From contig CAVVPK010000008.1 in the NCBI GenBank assembly GCA_963750065.1, positions 62,001-126,000 on the forward strand: 64,000 bases of DNA, written 5' to 3'. The notes beneath the pieces are model-generated. The model was given only the letters and a program-made list of their open reading frames with translations, had not been told where the DNA came from and searched no databases. Numbering within the stretch: position 1 is the stretch's first letter; every line of letters begins with the position of its first letter. The DNA comes from CAVSRC01 sp963750065. Its GTDB lineage: Bacteria > Pseudomonadota > Alphaproteobacteria > Rhizobiales > Kaistiaceae. Shown piece by piece: positions 1 to 8,446 of this stretch. A program made the translations under genes and the position numbers.

Positions 1-439
1 TGCCATAGGTAACCACCGCGGTGACCGCCATGCCGAGAATGAGCGGCATGTTGAAGAGCAGCGACAGCCCGATCGCGCCGCCGAGGAACTCGGCCAGATC
101 GGTCGCCATCGCCGCCACTTCGCTGACCGCCCACATCGCCCAGACGACCGGCTTGGGAAACCGCTCGCGGCACATCTCGGCCAGGTTGGTGCCGGTCACG
201 ATGCCAAGCTTGGCGGACAGCGCCTGGAACAGCATCGCGATCAGGTTGGCGGTGAGCACCACCCAGAGCAGGGCGTAGCCGTATTTGGCGCCGCCCTGGA
301 TGTTGGTGGCAAAATTGCCGGGGTCCATATAGGCGATCGAGGCGATCACGGCGGGACCGGCGAAGAGCCGGACGGCGAAGGCGCCGCGGCGCTCGCCGAG
401 CAGCACCGAGCGAATGCCGTCAACCGTGCGCTCGGTCAT
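1..439 (-). CDS. mntH: Nramp-family Mn2+/divalent metal transporter MntH (partial, 3' end outside window)
   Basis: This is the N-terminal 146 codons of a minus-strand gene that runs off the left edge. The translation begins MTERTVDG and contains the Nramp signature DPGN at residues 39-42, followed by ATNIQGGAKYGY, and then the hydrophobic helices of TM2-TM4. The DPGN turn in TM1 is a metal-coordination site in known Nramp proteins. The family imports Mn2+ (sometimes Fe2+) with protons across the inner membrane. The ATG is preceded by a purine run (GGGGG). Two palindromes about 120-170 bp upstream are candidate metalloregulator sites. Family assignment is firm; that Mn2+ is the main substrate is inferred from homology. 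Confidence 0.93.
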   Translation of the reverse strand, partial: MTERTVDGIRSVLLGERRGAFAVRLFAGPAVIASIAYMDPGNFATNIQGGAKYGYALLWVVLTANLIAMLFQALSAKLGIVTGTNLAEMCRERFPKPVVWAMWAVSEVAAMATDLAEFLGGAIGLSLLFNMPLILGMAVTAVVTYG

Positions 440-558
440 CCCCCGCTTCGACGCGTAATTAGGCAAATGTTCCTGCCTGACACTCCCGCTGAGCCCGTCC
501 AGTTCCGGTCGACCGTGACCGGCCGTAGCGGGGATGTGCGGCAGTCATCTGAAATTGA

Positions 559-579
559 AAATGCGACTTAATTGCATTT
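559..579. promoter_or_regulatory. Inverted repeat upstream of mntH, candidate metalloregulator operator
   Basis: An AAATGC-N9-GCATTT imperfect palindrome lies in the AT-rich part of the mntH/cotransporter gap, 120 bp upstream of the mntH ATG. In alphaproteobacteria mntH is typically controlled by the Fur-family regulator Mur, which binds TGC/GCA-containing palindromes. Assignment to Mur is inference; the symmetry itself is seen directly. Confidence 0.4.
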
Positions 580-592
580 AGGCGAATCCGCT

Positions 593-607
593 GCATTCGT
601 CAAATGC
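593..607. promoter_or_regulatory. Second short inverted repeat upstream of mntH
   Basis: GCATTCGTCAAATGC is a near-perfect palindrome (five-base arms GCATT/AATGC) starting 14 bases after the previous one and sharing its GCAT/ATGC half-sites. Paired sites of this kind would fit a dimeric metalloregulator. It could equally serve the divergent gene at 786. Confidence 0.3.
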
Positions 608-785
608 GATTTCGGATGCGGCGCCGGCAATGCCGCGTGCCGCTGCTTTCGCCATGATCTTGTCAAGTAAGGCGGCTAATTGATACTCCATTGAATATAC
701 GGAGATTCGGACCGCCTCCTTCGCCGTGCGCGATGTGCGGAAAATCCGGGCCAGCCGGCTGCCCTTTTGCCGGCGGGATGAAACG

Positions 786-2453
786 ATGGAAAGCACCGCT
801 GCCTTCATCTTGCTGAACCTGGCCGGCACCGTCGCGCTGCTGCTGTGGGGCACGCACATGGTGCAGACCGGCGTGCAGCGGAGCTTCGGGCCGCGGCTGC
901 GCTCGGTGCTGAGCAGTGCGCTACGCAAGCGCCTGGCGGCCTTCCTTGCCGGCATCGGGGTCACGGCCCTGCTGCAGTCGAGCACGGCGACCGGCCTGAT
1001 GGTCGCCGGCTTTGCCGCCGGCGGCGTGGTCGACCTGGTCCCGGCGCTTGCCGTCATGCTCGGCGCCAATGTCGGCACGACGCTGATCGTGCAGCTGTTT
1101 TCCTTCGATGTGGCGGCCTTCTCGCCGGTGCTGATCCTCATCGGCCTGATCCTCTTCCGCCGCGGCAGTGCAGCCCTGGCGCACGATCTCGGTCGCGTCT
1201 TCATCGGACTCGGCCTGATGCTGCTTGCCTTACACCAGCTTCTCGCCATCGTCTCGCCGATCGAGGATGGCGGAACGCTGGCGGGCGTGATTGCGATGGT
1301 CTCGGTGGCGCCGCTGATCTATGTGCTGTTCGCCGCGGGGCTGACCTGGCTGGCGCATTCGAGCGTCGCGGTCGTGCTGCTGGTCATGTCGCTCGCCGCC
1401 AAAGGCATCGTGCCGCCCGATGCGGCCTTCGCCCTGGTGCTCGGTGCCAATCTCGGAACCGCGGTCAATCCGGTGCTGGAAGCCAGGACCGGCGACGACC
1501 CCGCCAACCGGCGCCTGCCATTGGGCAATCTCGCCAACCGGGTCTTCGGCGTTCTGGTCGCGCTGGCGCTGATCGCGCCATTGACGCGGCTGATGACGGC
1601 GATCGACCCCAATCCGGCCCGCGCCGTCGCCGATTTCCACACGCTGTTCAATCTGACGCTGGCCGTCGTCTTCCTGCCGTTGCTGAAGCCCTACGCGGCG
1701 CTGCTCAAGAAGGTGCTGCCGGCGCGCGGCGATCCGGCCGATCCGTCACGCCCGCTCTATCTCGACGCCCGCGCCAGGACGGTCCCGGCGATCGCGCTCG
1801 GCGGGGCGGCACGCGAGGCGCTGCGCCTGGTTGACGTGCTCGAAGCCATGCTGCTGGGCGCCCGCGCCGGGTTGGAGAAGGGCGACCGGCTGAAGATCGA
1901 GGAAGCCAAGCATCTCGACGATGTGCTCGACCAGCTCAATACGGCGATCAAGGCCTATGTTACGGCCCTGCCGGAAGGCGACCTCAGCGAGGCGGACCGG
2001 CGCCGGCTCAACGAGATCCTCACGTTTGCGACCAACATGGAGCATGCCGGCGACACGATCGACCGCAACCTGCTGCCGCTGGCCGCCAAGCGCCTGAAGC
2101 GCGGGCTTGCCTTCTCCGAGGAGGGGATCGGCGAGCTGGCCGCGATGTTCGACCGGGTGCTTGCCAATCTGCGCACCGCCGCAGCGTTGTTCATGACTGA
2201 CGACCCGCGCGCCGCCCGTCTGCTCGCTGCCGAAAAGGAAGCCTTCCGCGACATCGAGGCGGCCGCCACACAATCGCATTTTGAGCGCCTGCGCGCCGGC
2301 CGTACCGAAACCGCCGAAACCAGCGCACTGCATCTCGACGTGATCCGCGACCTGAAGCGAATCAATTCGCACCTCGTCGCCGGTGCCGCCTATCCGGTGC
2401 TCGAGCGCGGCGGCGAATTGCTACCCACCCGCATCGCCCCCAGCGGCCTGTGA
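786..2453 (+). CDS. Na+/phosphate cotransporter family protein with C-terminal PhoU-like domain
   Basis: The 555-residue inner-membrane protein has the two inverted Na_Pi_cotrans repeats. The first carries the QSSTAT motif (residues 64-69); the second carries the degenerate equivalent AHSSVAV and the motif GANLGTAVNP. Residues from about 350 onward are hydrophilic, helical and PhoU-like. Bacterial homologues (YjbB/NptA type) move inorganic phosphate with Na+. I start at 786 (MESTAAFILL) because the first transmembrane helix begins there; an in-frame ATG at 726 would add 20 basic residues. It ends 4 bp before the convergent gene at 2458. The direction of transport cannot be told from sequence. 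Confidence 0.88.
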   Translation: MESTAAFILLNLAGTVALLLWGTHMVQTGVQRSFGPRLRSVLSSALRKRLAAFLAGIGVTALLQSSTATGLMVAGFAAGGVVDLVPALAVMLGANVGTTLIVQLFSFDVAAFSPVLILIGLILFRRGSAALAHDLGRVFIGLGLMLLALHQLLAIVSPIEDGGTLAGVIAMVSVAPLIYVLFAAGLTWLAHSSVAVVLLVMSLAAKGIVPPDAAFALVLGANLGTAVNPVLEARTGDDPANRRLPLGNLANRVFGVLVALALIAPLTRLMTAIDPNPARAVADFHTLFNLTLAVVFLPLLKPYAALLKKVLPARGDPADPSRPLYLDARARTVPAIALGGAAREALRLVDVLEAMLLGARAGLEKGDRLKIEEAKHLDDVLDQLNTAIKAYVTALPEGDLSEADRRRLNEILTFATNMEHAGDTIDRNLLPLAAKRLKRGLAFSEEGIGELAAMFDRVLANLRTAAALFMTDDPRAARLLAAEKEAFRDIEAAATQSHFERLRAGRTETAETSALHLDVIRDLKRINSHLVAGAAYPVLERGGELLPTRIAPSGL

Positions 2454-2457
2454 GCGC

Positions 2458-2904
2458 TCAAAGCTTGATCTCGGGGGCGACCGGGCAGGTGTTGTCGTGG
2501 GCCCGGTTCCAGCCGCGCGAGGTCCATTTCTGCGGGTCGATCGCGCCGGTGTCGGGATTCTTCTCGAAAAAGGTGAAGCAATTGGCGCCGTCGCGCTCGA
2601 CGGTGAAACAGGCGCCCTCCTGGCCCTCGTAAAAGGTGCAGAACTGGCCGTCACGGACCGCCCATTCGCCGCTGTCGGCGGAGACCGCGTCCCAATACCG
2701 GATGGTGCCGTCGTCGTGATAGGTCTCGGTGAAGTAGTTGCCGTCGAAATAGATGCCGTCGAGCGTGACACCGGCGAGGTCGACCGCGATGTCGGCGCCG
2801 CTCAGGCGCTTGCCGGCTGCCGCCGGCGTCGCGACGAGGGCCAGAAGCAGGACTGCGGCAAGGAGCGCGGTCGGGCGCTGGGTGCGCTTGTCCGTTGACT
2901 TCAT
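2458..2904 (-). CDS. Hypothetical secreted protein
   Basis: The 148-residue product starts MKSTDKRTQR, followed by a hydrophobic stretch and the signal-peptidase-like site TPAAAGK, so it is probably periplasmic. The mature part is acidic and rich in Tyr, Phe and Trp (IYFDGNYFTETYHDDGTIRYW), with three cysteines (CTFYEGQEGAC and a later CPVAP) that could form disulfides. I recognise no domain. A GTG at 2949 would give a longer N-terminus lacking a signal-like start, so 2904 is preferred. It converges on the phosphate cotransporter with a 4 bp gap. Confidence 0.65.
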   Translation of the reverse strand: MKSTDKRTQRPTALLAAVLLLALVATPAAAGKRLSGADIAVDLAGVTLDGIYFDGNYFTETYHDDGTIRYWDAVSADSGEWAVRDGQFCTFYEGQEGACFTVERDGANCFTFFEKNPDTGAIDPQKWTSRGWNRAHDNTCPVAPEIKL

Positions 2905-3168
2905 GGGTCTTTCGCGTAGAAGGAGCGCGATTTCTCGCTGGGCGATCACATGATCACGCGCCTCGATACTATCGCGTCCTCGGCTGCCCCGGCGCCTTTC
3001 GCCGGCGAGCGGCTATCTATGCCCAAAACGACCGGGAAAACTACCAAAACCACCTGACGCTCGCACCTGGCTCAAAACGCTCTCCCCGGCCAGGCCGCGG
3101 GATGAGCAGACCGGGTGTTCACAGAACATCACGGCGCCAAGGGGGAGAGGAGCGGGAGTTCTAGAACC

Positions 3169-4203
3169 ATGGGCTACAAGGTTGCGGTCGCCGGGGCCAC
3201 CGGCAATGTCGGCCGCGAAATGCTGAACATTCTTGCCGAGCGCGGCTTCCCGGCAGACGAGGTGGTGGCGCTGGCTTCGCGGCGCAGCCAGGGCACCGAG
3301 GTCAGCTATGGCGAGCATACGCTGAAGGTGAAGGTGCTCGACAGCTACGACTTCTCCGACACCGACATCTGCCTGATGTCGGCGGGCGGCTCGGTGTCGA
3401 AGGAATGGTCGCCGAAGATCGGGGCTGAGGGCTGCGTGGTCATCGATAACTCGTCGGCCTGGCGCTACGACCAGGACGTGCCGCTGATCGTGCCGGAGGT
3501 GAATGCCGACGCGATCGTGGGCTTCTCGAAGAAGAATATCATCGCCAATCCGAACTGCTCGACGGCGCAGCTTGTCGTGGCGCTGAAGCCGCTGCACGAC
3601 CGGGCGCGCATCAAGCGCGTGGTGGTGTCGACCTATCAGTCGGTTTCCGGCGCCGGCAAGGAAGCGATGGACGAGCTGTTCACCCAGACGCGCGCCATCT
3701 TCGTCTCCGATCCGGTCGAGGCGAAGAAGTTTCCCAAGCGTATCGCCTTCAACGTCATCCCGCATATCGACGTCTTCCTCGACGACGGCTTCACCAAGGA
3801 AGAATGGAAGATGGTGGCCGAGACCAAGAAGATCCTCGATCCGAAGATCAAGCTGGTCGCCACTTGCGTGCGCGTGCCGGTGTTCATCAGCCATTCCGAG
3901 GCGGTCAACATCGAATTCGAGAGCGAGATCACGGCCGACGAGGCGCGCGAGATCCTGCGCGAGGCGCCGGGCTGCTTGGTGGTCGATAAGCGCGAGCCCG
4001 GCGGCTACGTGACGCCGCACGAGGCGGCCGGCGAGGACGCCACCTATATCAGCCGCATCCGCGAAGACCCGACGGTGGAATACGGGCTGGTGATGTGGGT
4101 GGTCTCCGACAACCTCAGGAAGGGCGCGGCGCTCAACGCCGTGCAGATCGCCGAGGTGCTGGTCAACCGCAAGCTGATCCAGCCGAAGCGTCGGGCGGCC
4201 TGA
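3169..4203 (+). CDS. asd: Aspartate-semialdehyde dehydrogenase
   Basis: The 344-residue enzyme reduces aspartyl-4-phosphate to aspartate-4-semialdehyde with NADPH, the branch point toward lysine/diaminopimelate, methionine and threonine. The NADP-binding loop GATGNVG is at residues 9-15 and the catalytic cysteine is C130 in NPNCSTAQLV; SGAGKEAMDEL follows. The length is normal for the family. The start at 3169 is set by the purine-rich GGGGGAGAGGAG about 17-25 bases upstream and by the family N-terminus MGYKVAVAGATG. DapF, another enzyme of the same pathway, lies near 28 kb. Confidence 0.97.
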   Translation: MGYKVAVAGATGNVGREMLNILAERGFPADEVVALASRRSQGTEVSYGEHTLKVKVLDSYDFSDTDICLMSAGGSVSKEWSPKIGAEGCVVIDNSSAWRYDQDVPLIVPEVNADAIVGFSKKNIIANPNCSTAQLVVALKPLHDRARIKRVVVSTYQSVSGAGKEAMDELFTQTRAIFVSDPVEAKKFPKRIAFNVIPHIDVFLDDGFTKEEWKMVAETKKILDPKIKLVATCVRVPVFISHSEAVNIEFESEITADEAREILREAPGCLVVDKREPGGYVTPHEAAGEDATYISRIREDPTVEYGLVMWVVSDNLRKGAALNAVQIAEVLVNRKLIQPKRRAA

Positions 4204-4276
4204 CCGGCAGCGCTTGAGCGGGATCGGCCCGCAGGCTACCATCGCTTGTCGGCCGTGCGGCAGCAGGAATGCCACT

Positions 4277-5764
4277 GTGACCACGAAGAAGTGGATGCTG
4301 ATCGTCGGCGCGGCGGCTTTTCTGGTGCCGCTGGCGCTGGCGCTGACGGTCTTTCCCACCGCAATGATCGACACGCGCGAGCTCTTTGCGTGGGGCCGTT
4401 TCTTCCCGCTTGCCACCCAGAAGCACCCGCCGATGATGGCGCTGATCGGTGGGTTGACCGAAAGCATCCTGCCCGCCAACGCCGCCTCCGCCGTCCTCGT
4501 CGGCCAGCTCTTGAACGCTGTCGGCGTCGCCTATCTCTATGCCACGCTACGCCTGATCGTCGATCGTGAGCGCGCCGCGTTCTTCACCTTCCTCTACGCC
4601 ACCAGCATCTATTTCCAGCTGGCGCCGCTTTCCTATGCGCTCAACGCCGACATCCTGCAGGTGCCGATATGGCTGGCGATCGTCTACCATCTCCTGCGCG
4701 CCGAACGCACTGATGCCATCGGCCACTGGCTGGCATTCGGCGCCTGGTCGGCCGCCGCGGTGCTGACCAAATATACCGCCGGTCTGCTCTTCGTCGGCGG
4801 CGCCATTGCCACGCTCGCGGTCGCCGAATATCGCCACATTTGGCGTAACCCGCGCCTCTATCTGGCGACCGCCTTTGGCGTCCTGCTGGTCGTTCCGCAT
4901 CTCATCGCCCTCAGGGCTCATCCCAACGCCATCGCCTATGCGGAATATTTCGCACGGGCGACACCGGACCTCGGCGGCCGTCTGCGCGGCCTGGCCATGT
5001 TCGCGGGCGGCACGTTGCTCTTTCTGGCACCCGGCTGGATCATCCTCGTCGTCGGTTTTCTGTCCCGCAACTGCTCGTTGGATCGCCATCCGGACAGCGA
5101 AGCCGCGACCGCCGCCACGCGGCGCTTTCTGGTCGCGCTGCCGGTGGCGATGACCGCCGTCTTGGTCGCCCTCGTTCTCGGCCTCGGCACGGTCCTCAAC
5201 CACCGCTATGGCGCGCCGCTCTTCGGGTTCTTCGTCATCGCCGTTGCGCCCTATACCGCGATCAACCCGGCGACCTGGCCTCAAGCAGCGCGCGGCACCG
5301 TCATCTCCGCCGGCCTGACCGCCCTCGCCGTTTTCGTCGGCTCGGTGGTCATGTACGGCATCTTCACCAGCCACGCCTACATGCAGGAGCCGAGCGCCGA
5401 GGCCGCCGAGATCGTCTTGAAGGACTGGCGCCAGCATTATTCCTGCGGGCCGGGCTATTTCCTCGGCGACCGCGCGAGCGCCCACGGCATGGCGATCTCT
5501 GGCGACCGGGTTGCGGCCGGCATCCCCATGGAGGATATCGCCGTCGCCCCGTGGTTCGATCCCGCGCTGCTGAAGCGCGAGGGTGCCATCGTCGCCTTTC
5601 GCCACCCCATCTCCGCCGCCGATGTCGCCGCCCTGCCGAACGTGAGCGTCGCCGGCCAGCGGTCGTTCACCCTGCCCTTGCTGCGCACCTTCAGCGGGGC
5701 AACCATCACCTATCACTACTTCTTCATCCCGCCAGGGGATTGTGCCGGCGGCACTGGCGGCTAA
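4277..5764 (+). CDS. GT39/PMT-type membrane glycosyltransferase
   Basis: The 495-residue polytopic inner-membrane protein resembles the PMT_2/ArnT-like superfamily, which transfers sugars from polyprenyl-phosphate donors to lipids or glycans at the periplasmic face. The first helix is followed by a loop with DTRELFAWGRFFPLATQKHPPM; the acidic DTRE and the HPP motif match the catalytic first loop of the family. About 10-12 hydrophobic segments follow, then a soluble C-terminal domain of roughly 110 residues. GTG at 4277 is preferred because CAGGAA lies 7-8 bases upstream; a TTG at 4214 would add 21 polar residues. The next gene encodes a GtrB-like enzyme that could make its lipid-linked donor. 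Confidence 0.82.
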   Translation: MTTKKWMLIVGAAAFLVPLALALTVFPTAMIDTRELFAWGRFFPLATQKHPPMMALIGGLTESILPANAASAVLVGQLLNAVGVAYLYATLRLIVDRERAAFFTFLYATSIYFQLAPLSYALNADILQVPIWLAIVYHLLRAERTDAIGHWLAFGAWSAAAVLTKYTAGLLFVGGAIATLAVAEYRHIWRNPRLYLATAFGVLLVVPHLIALRAHPNAIAYAEYFARATPDLGGRLRGLAMFAGGTLLFLAPGWIILVVGFLSRNCSLDRHPDSEAATAATRRFLVALPVAMTAVLVALVLGLGTVLNHRYGAPLFGFFVIAVAPYTAINPATWPQAARGTVISAGLTALAVFVGSVVMYGIFTSHAYMQEPSAEAAEIVLKDWRQHYSCGPGYFLGDRASAHGMAISGDRVAAGIPMEDIAVAPWFDPALLKREGAIVAFRHPISAADVAALPNVSVAGQRSFTLPLLRTFSGATITYHYFFIPPGDCAGGTGG

Positions 5765-5796
5765 AGTTCGGCAAGCGTTGGGAGAATGGCGCCAAT

Positions 5797-6753
5797 ATGG
5801 CCCGACAGGAAATCACGGTTGTCATTCCTGTCCTCAACGAGGCGAAGGGTCTCGACGCGCTCGTGGCGGAAATCGCCAGAAGCCTCGACGGGCACGATTT
5901 CACCTGGTCGGTCCTGTTCGTCGACGACGGCTCGACCGACGGGACGCTTGAGCATATCCGCGCGCTCAACGCCGCCGATCCACGCTTCACCGCCATCTCC
6001 TTCAGCCGCAACTTCGGCAAGGAGATCGCGCTCGCCGCCGGGCTCCGCCACGCCAAGGGCGATGCGGTGGTGATCATGGATGCCGACCTGCAGCAACCGC
6101 CGAAGATGATTCCGGACTTCGTCGCCGAATGGCGCAAGGGCTCAAAAATCGTCTTCGGCAAACGCGAAAGCCGCCGCTACGACAGCGCGTTGCGGCGGGG
6201 TGTGTCGCGGGTGTTTCACTCGGTCTTCAACCACATCACACGCACGCCGTTGCCGCTTGGTATGGTCGATTTCCTGCTCCTCGACCGCAAGGCCGTCGAC
6301 GCCTTCAACCGCCTCGACGAGCGCACGCGGTTCTCGAAAGGTCTCTACGCCTGGATCGGTTTCTCGCCGACCTCCGTCCCGTTCGACTACGGCGAGCGGA
6401 CGACGGGCGGGTCGCGCTTCAGCTTCCTGCGCCTGGCGAGCTTTGCCCTCGACGGCTTCGTCTCCTTCTCCTCGCTGCCGCTGAAGGTATGGTCCTATAT
6501 CGGTGCGGTGATCTCGCTGGCCGCGCTTGCCTATGGTGTGTACTTCATCGTGCGCAGCCTTGTCGTCGGGGTCGACGTGCAGGGTTACCCATCGCTGATC
6601 GTGTCGATCATGTTCTTCGCCGGTGTGCAGCTCGTCTCGCTCGGCATCATCGGCGAGTATCTGGCGCGCATCTACGAGGAGGTGAAGGGGCGCCCGCTCT
6701 ATGTGATTGCCGAGGAGATCGGCTCCAGCGACGACGCCAAGGCCACCCCCTGA
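5797..6753 (+). CDS. GT2 family polyprenyl-phosphate glycosyltransferase (GtrB/DPM1-like)
   Basis: The 318-residue protein has the GT-A fold of dolichol/undecaprenyl-phosphate sugar synthases. FVDDGSTDGT (41-50) holds the nucleotide-binding aspartates and MDADLQQPP (94-102) the metal-binding DXD-like motif. Two C-terminal transmembrane helices follow (VWSYIGAVISLAALAYGVYF and a second ending GIIGEYLARIYEEVKGRP), the typical GtrB tail. Its likely reaction is transfer of a sugar from a nucleotide donor to undecaprenyl phosphate on the cytoplasmic face. It starts 32 bp after the GT39-like gene, consistent with an operon. The sugar cannot be predicted. Confidence 0.9.
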   Translation: MARQEITVVIPVLNEAKGLDALVAEIARSLDGHDFTWSVLFVDDGSTDGTLEHIRALNAADPRFTAISFSRNFGKEIALAAGLRHAKGDAVVIMDADLQQPPKMIPDFVAEWRKGSKIVFGKRESRRYDSALRRGVSRVFHSVFNHITRTPLPLGMVDFLLLDRKAVDAFNRLDERTRFSKGLYAWIGFSPTSVPFDYGERTTGGSRFSFLRLASFALDGFVSFSSLPLKVWSYIGAVISLAALAYGVYFIVRSLVVGVDVQGYPSLIVSIMFFAGVQLVSLGIIGEYLARIYEEVKGRPLYVIAEEIGSSDDAKATP

Positions 6754-6841
6754 CCGACTGCGGCAGGAGATGACCGGCGGCAACGGGCTGGTGCTTGCCG
6801 TCTTCCGGGCGGAACCGGGTGGGGACCGAGGCGCACCGGCT

Positions 6842-7324
6842 TCAGGCCGCCGCCTCGCCAAGCACGTTGTCGAGCCTGTCGTAGCTCTGGCTCATGCCGC
6901 CGGTCATGCCGGTGGCAAGGGCTGCGTCGCGGACGGCGCGCGACGGATAGCTGATGGTCAGTGTCATGGTGGTGCGGCCGTCCTTCTCGGCGAAGACGGT
7001 CGTCGTCAGCGCCTCAGGCATGTCTTCGCCTTCGAAGGTCTCGGTGTGGACCAGGCGCACGGGCGCGGCGATCTCGCGATAGCTGCCGACAAGGCCGAAT
7101 TCCTTGCCGCTCGCGTCGTTGCGCCAGACATAGTGGAAGCGGCCCCCGACGCGAAGGTCGATCTCGCAGATGGGCATCGACCAGCCGGGCGGCCCGAGCA
7201 GCCAGCGCTTCACCAGGGCCGGCCTGGTGTGGCAGTCGAAGACGAGGCGCGCGGGGGCGTCGAAGACGCGGGTGCAGACCACGTCGAAATCGTTCGGCGT
7301 TGCGACGTCGAGGTCGTGAACCAT
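6842..7324 (-). CDS. SRPBCC/AHSA1-family protein
   Basis: The 160-residue protein belongs to the START-like AHSA1 family: FDAPARLVFDCHTRPALVKRWLLGP near the N-terminus, then IDLRVGGRFHYVW and the C-terminal amphipathic helix GMSQSYDRLDNVL. Members are small helix-grip proteins that bind hydrophobic ligands; no catalytic activity can be assigned. It is the last gene of an arsR-phnB-AHSA1 operon, 14 bp after the VOC gene, an arrangement frequent in alphaproteobacteria. Confidence 0.9.
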   Translation of the reverse strand: MVHDLDVATPNDFDVVCTRVFDAPARLVFDCHTRPALVKRWLLGPPGWSMPICEIDLRVGGRFHYVWRNDASGKEFGLVGSYREIAAPVRLVHTETFEGEDMPEALTTTVFAEKDGRTTMTLTISYPSRAVRDAALATGMTGGMSQSYDRLDNVLGEAAA

Positions 7325-7338
7325 GGCCGGCGCGTCCC

Positions 7339-7821
7339 TCAGCCGGCAAAGGCGCGCTGCAGCGCCGCGATGTCGAGCTTGCCCATCTTGAGCAGGGCGT
7401 TCATGGCCCGGCCGGCTTTCTCACGGTCCTTGTCCTGCAGCAGGGCGCCGAGGGCATCGGGAACGATCTGCCAGGAGACGCCGAACCTGTCCTTGAGCCA
7501 GCCGCACTGACCGGGCTTGCCGCCAGCCCCGAGTTTCTCCCAGAAGTGATCGATCTCGCCCTGAGTGCTGCAGTGGACCACGAAGGAGATCGCCTCATTG
7601 AAGGCGAAGACCGGTCCGCCGTTGAGCGCCAAGAAGGGCTCCCCGCGCAGGCGGAAGGTCACGGTCATCGCCGAGCCCGGCGGCTTGCCGTGGATCTCCT
7701 GGCCCACCTCGCCGTAACGGCTGACAGAGGTGATGGCGGAATCCTCGAAGATCGAAACGTAGAAATTCGCTGCCTCTTCGGCCTCAGTGTCGAACCACAG
7801 GAATGGCGTGATGCCGGTCAT
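7339..7821 (-). CDS. VOC-family (PhnB/glyoxalase-like) protein
   Basis: The 160-residue protein has the PhnB-like vicinal-oxygen-chelate fold: MTGITPFLWFDTEAEEAANFY at the start, a middle VTFRLRGEPFLALNGGP and the terminal signature CGWLKDRFGVSWQIVP. It is often annotated as a 3-demethylubiquinone methyltransferase domain, but it is too small to be a methyltransferase. Its ATG overlaps the stop of the upstream arsR by 4 bp, indicating translational coupling. GGAGGGA precedes the start. The substrate is unknown. Confidence 0.9.
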   Translation of the reverse strand: MTGITPFLWFDTEAEEAANFYVSIFEDSAITSVSRYGEVGQEIHGKPPGSAMTVTFRLRGEPFLALNGGPVFAFNEAISFVVHCSTQGEIDHFWEKLGAGGKPGQCGWLKDRFGVSWQIVPDALGALLQDKDREKAGRAMNALLKMGKLDIAALQRAFAG

Positions 7822-8177
7822 GTTCCAGTTCCCTCCGTTTCGGCCCGCTCGGCCTTCAGTTCCGCAAGCAACCCGTCGAGGCGCCGATAGTCGGCCTGCG
7901 CGCGCTGCCGGAACGGCTCGAGCCAGCCTGTGGCCTCGGCCAGGCGCACGACTTCCAGGCGGCAGGGTCGCTTCTGGGCGTCGCGGCCGCGGGAGATCAG
8001 GCCGGCGTGCTCCAACACCTTCAGGTGCCGGGAGATCGCCGGCTGGCTCATGGCAAAGGGCTTCGCCAGGTCCATGACCGTGGCCTCGCCAGCCATGAGC
8101 CGGGCGAGGATCGCGCGGCGCGTCGGGTCGGCAAGAGCACTGAAGGTCAAGTCGAGTTCGGCCGGCGTCATGTCCAT
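7818..8177 (-). CDS. ArsR-family transcriptional regulator
   Basis: A winged-helix regulator with the ArsR core LTFSALADPTRRAILARL, recognition region FAMSQPAISRHLKVLEHAGL and wing SRGRDAQKRPCRLEVV. It lacks an obvious metal-binding CVC motif, so it belongs to the non-metal subgroup that controls adjacent phnB/AHSA1 genes. Several in-frame ATGs (8213, 8183, 8177, 8171) occur; the longest would place the upstream ATAAC-N6-GTTAT palindrome inside the gene, so a start near 8177 is chosen. No clear Shine-Dalgarno separates 8183, 8177 and 8171. Confidence 0.9.
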   Translation of the reverse strand: MDMTPAELDLTFSALADPTRRAILARLMAGEATVMDLAKPFAMSQPAISRHLKVLEHAGLISRGRDAQKRPCRLEVVRLAEATGWLEPFRQRAQADYRRLDGLLAELKAERAETEGTGT

Positions 8178-8191
8178 AACCATTCGCGTAT

Positions 8192-8207
8192 ATAACATTA
8201 CGGTTAT
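8192..8207. promoter_or_regulatory. Candidate ArsR operator, ATAAC-N6-GTTAT
   Basis: A 16-base inverted repeat with perfect 5-base arms lies 15 bases upstream of the chosen arsR start, in an AT-rich patch (TATATAACATTA) that stands out from the GC-rich surroundings. Position and symmetry fit an autoregulatory operator overlapping the operon promoter. Confidence 0.55.
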
Positions 8208-8446
8208 TAACATGGCGCGGCTTTGTCAAGCGGTCAAAAAGGTGCCGCCGCCGGGGGCGGCCGGTTGTCAGGGACCTCACAGGGGCGGGGGGAGCAATTT
8301 TCGACGTTTTCGCGCTGGCGACTTGGGGGACGGCGAGAACCGCGCTATGGCTCTGGCCGCCATGCTTCGCGCCGACCCAGAGACCGCCCGTCCTGTCCCC
8401 GCCTCGCAGGCGGGCGCGCCCGTGCCGCAGCGGGGGACGGGCTGAG

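Larger units (their letters stand above)
440..785. other. Divergent intergenic region between mntH and the phosphate-cotransporter gene
   Basis: These 346 bases separate the divergent starts of mntH (439, minus) and the cotransporter (786, plus). I see no convincing gene. The segment 550-610 is AT-richer than its surroundings and carries two inverted repeats listed separately. The rest shows no clear promoter hexamers by eye. Confidence 0.6.

Noticed and set aside
2905..3168. Riboswitch upstream of asd
   Set aside because: No lysine- or SAM-riboswitch core could be recognised; the 264 bases look unstructured apart from GC hairpins expected by chance.
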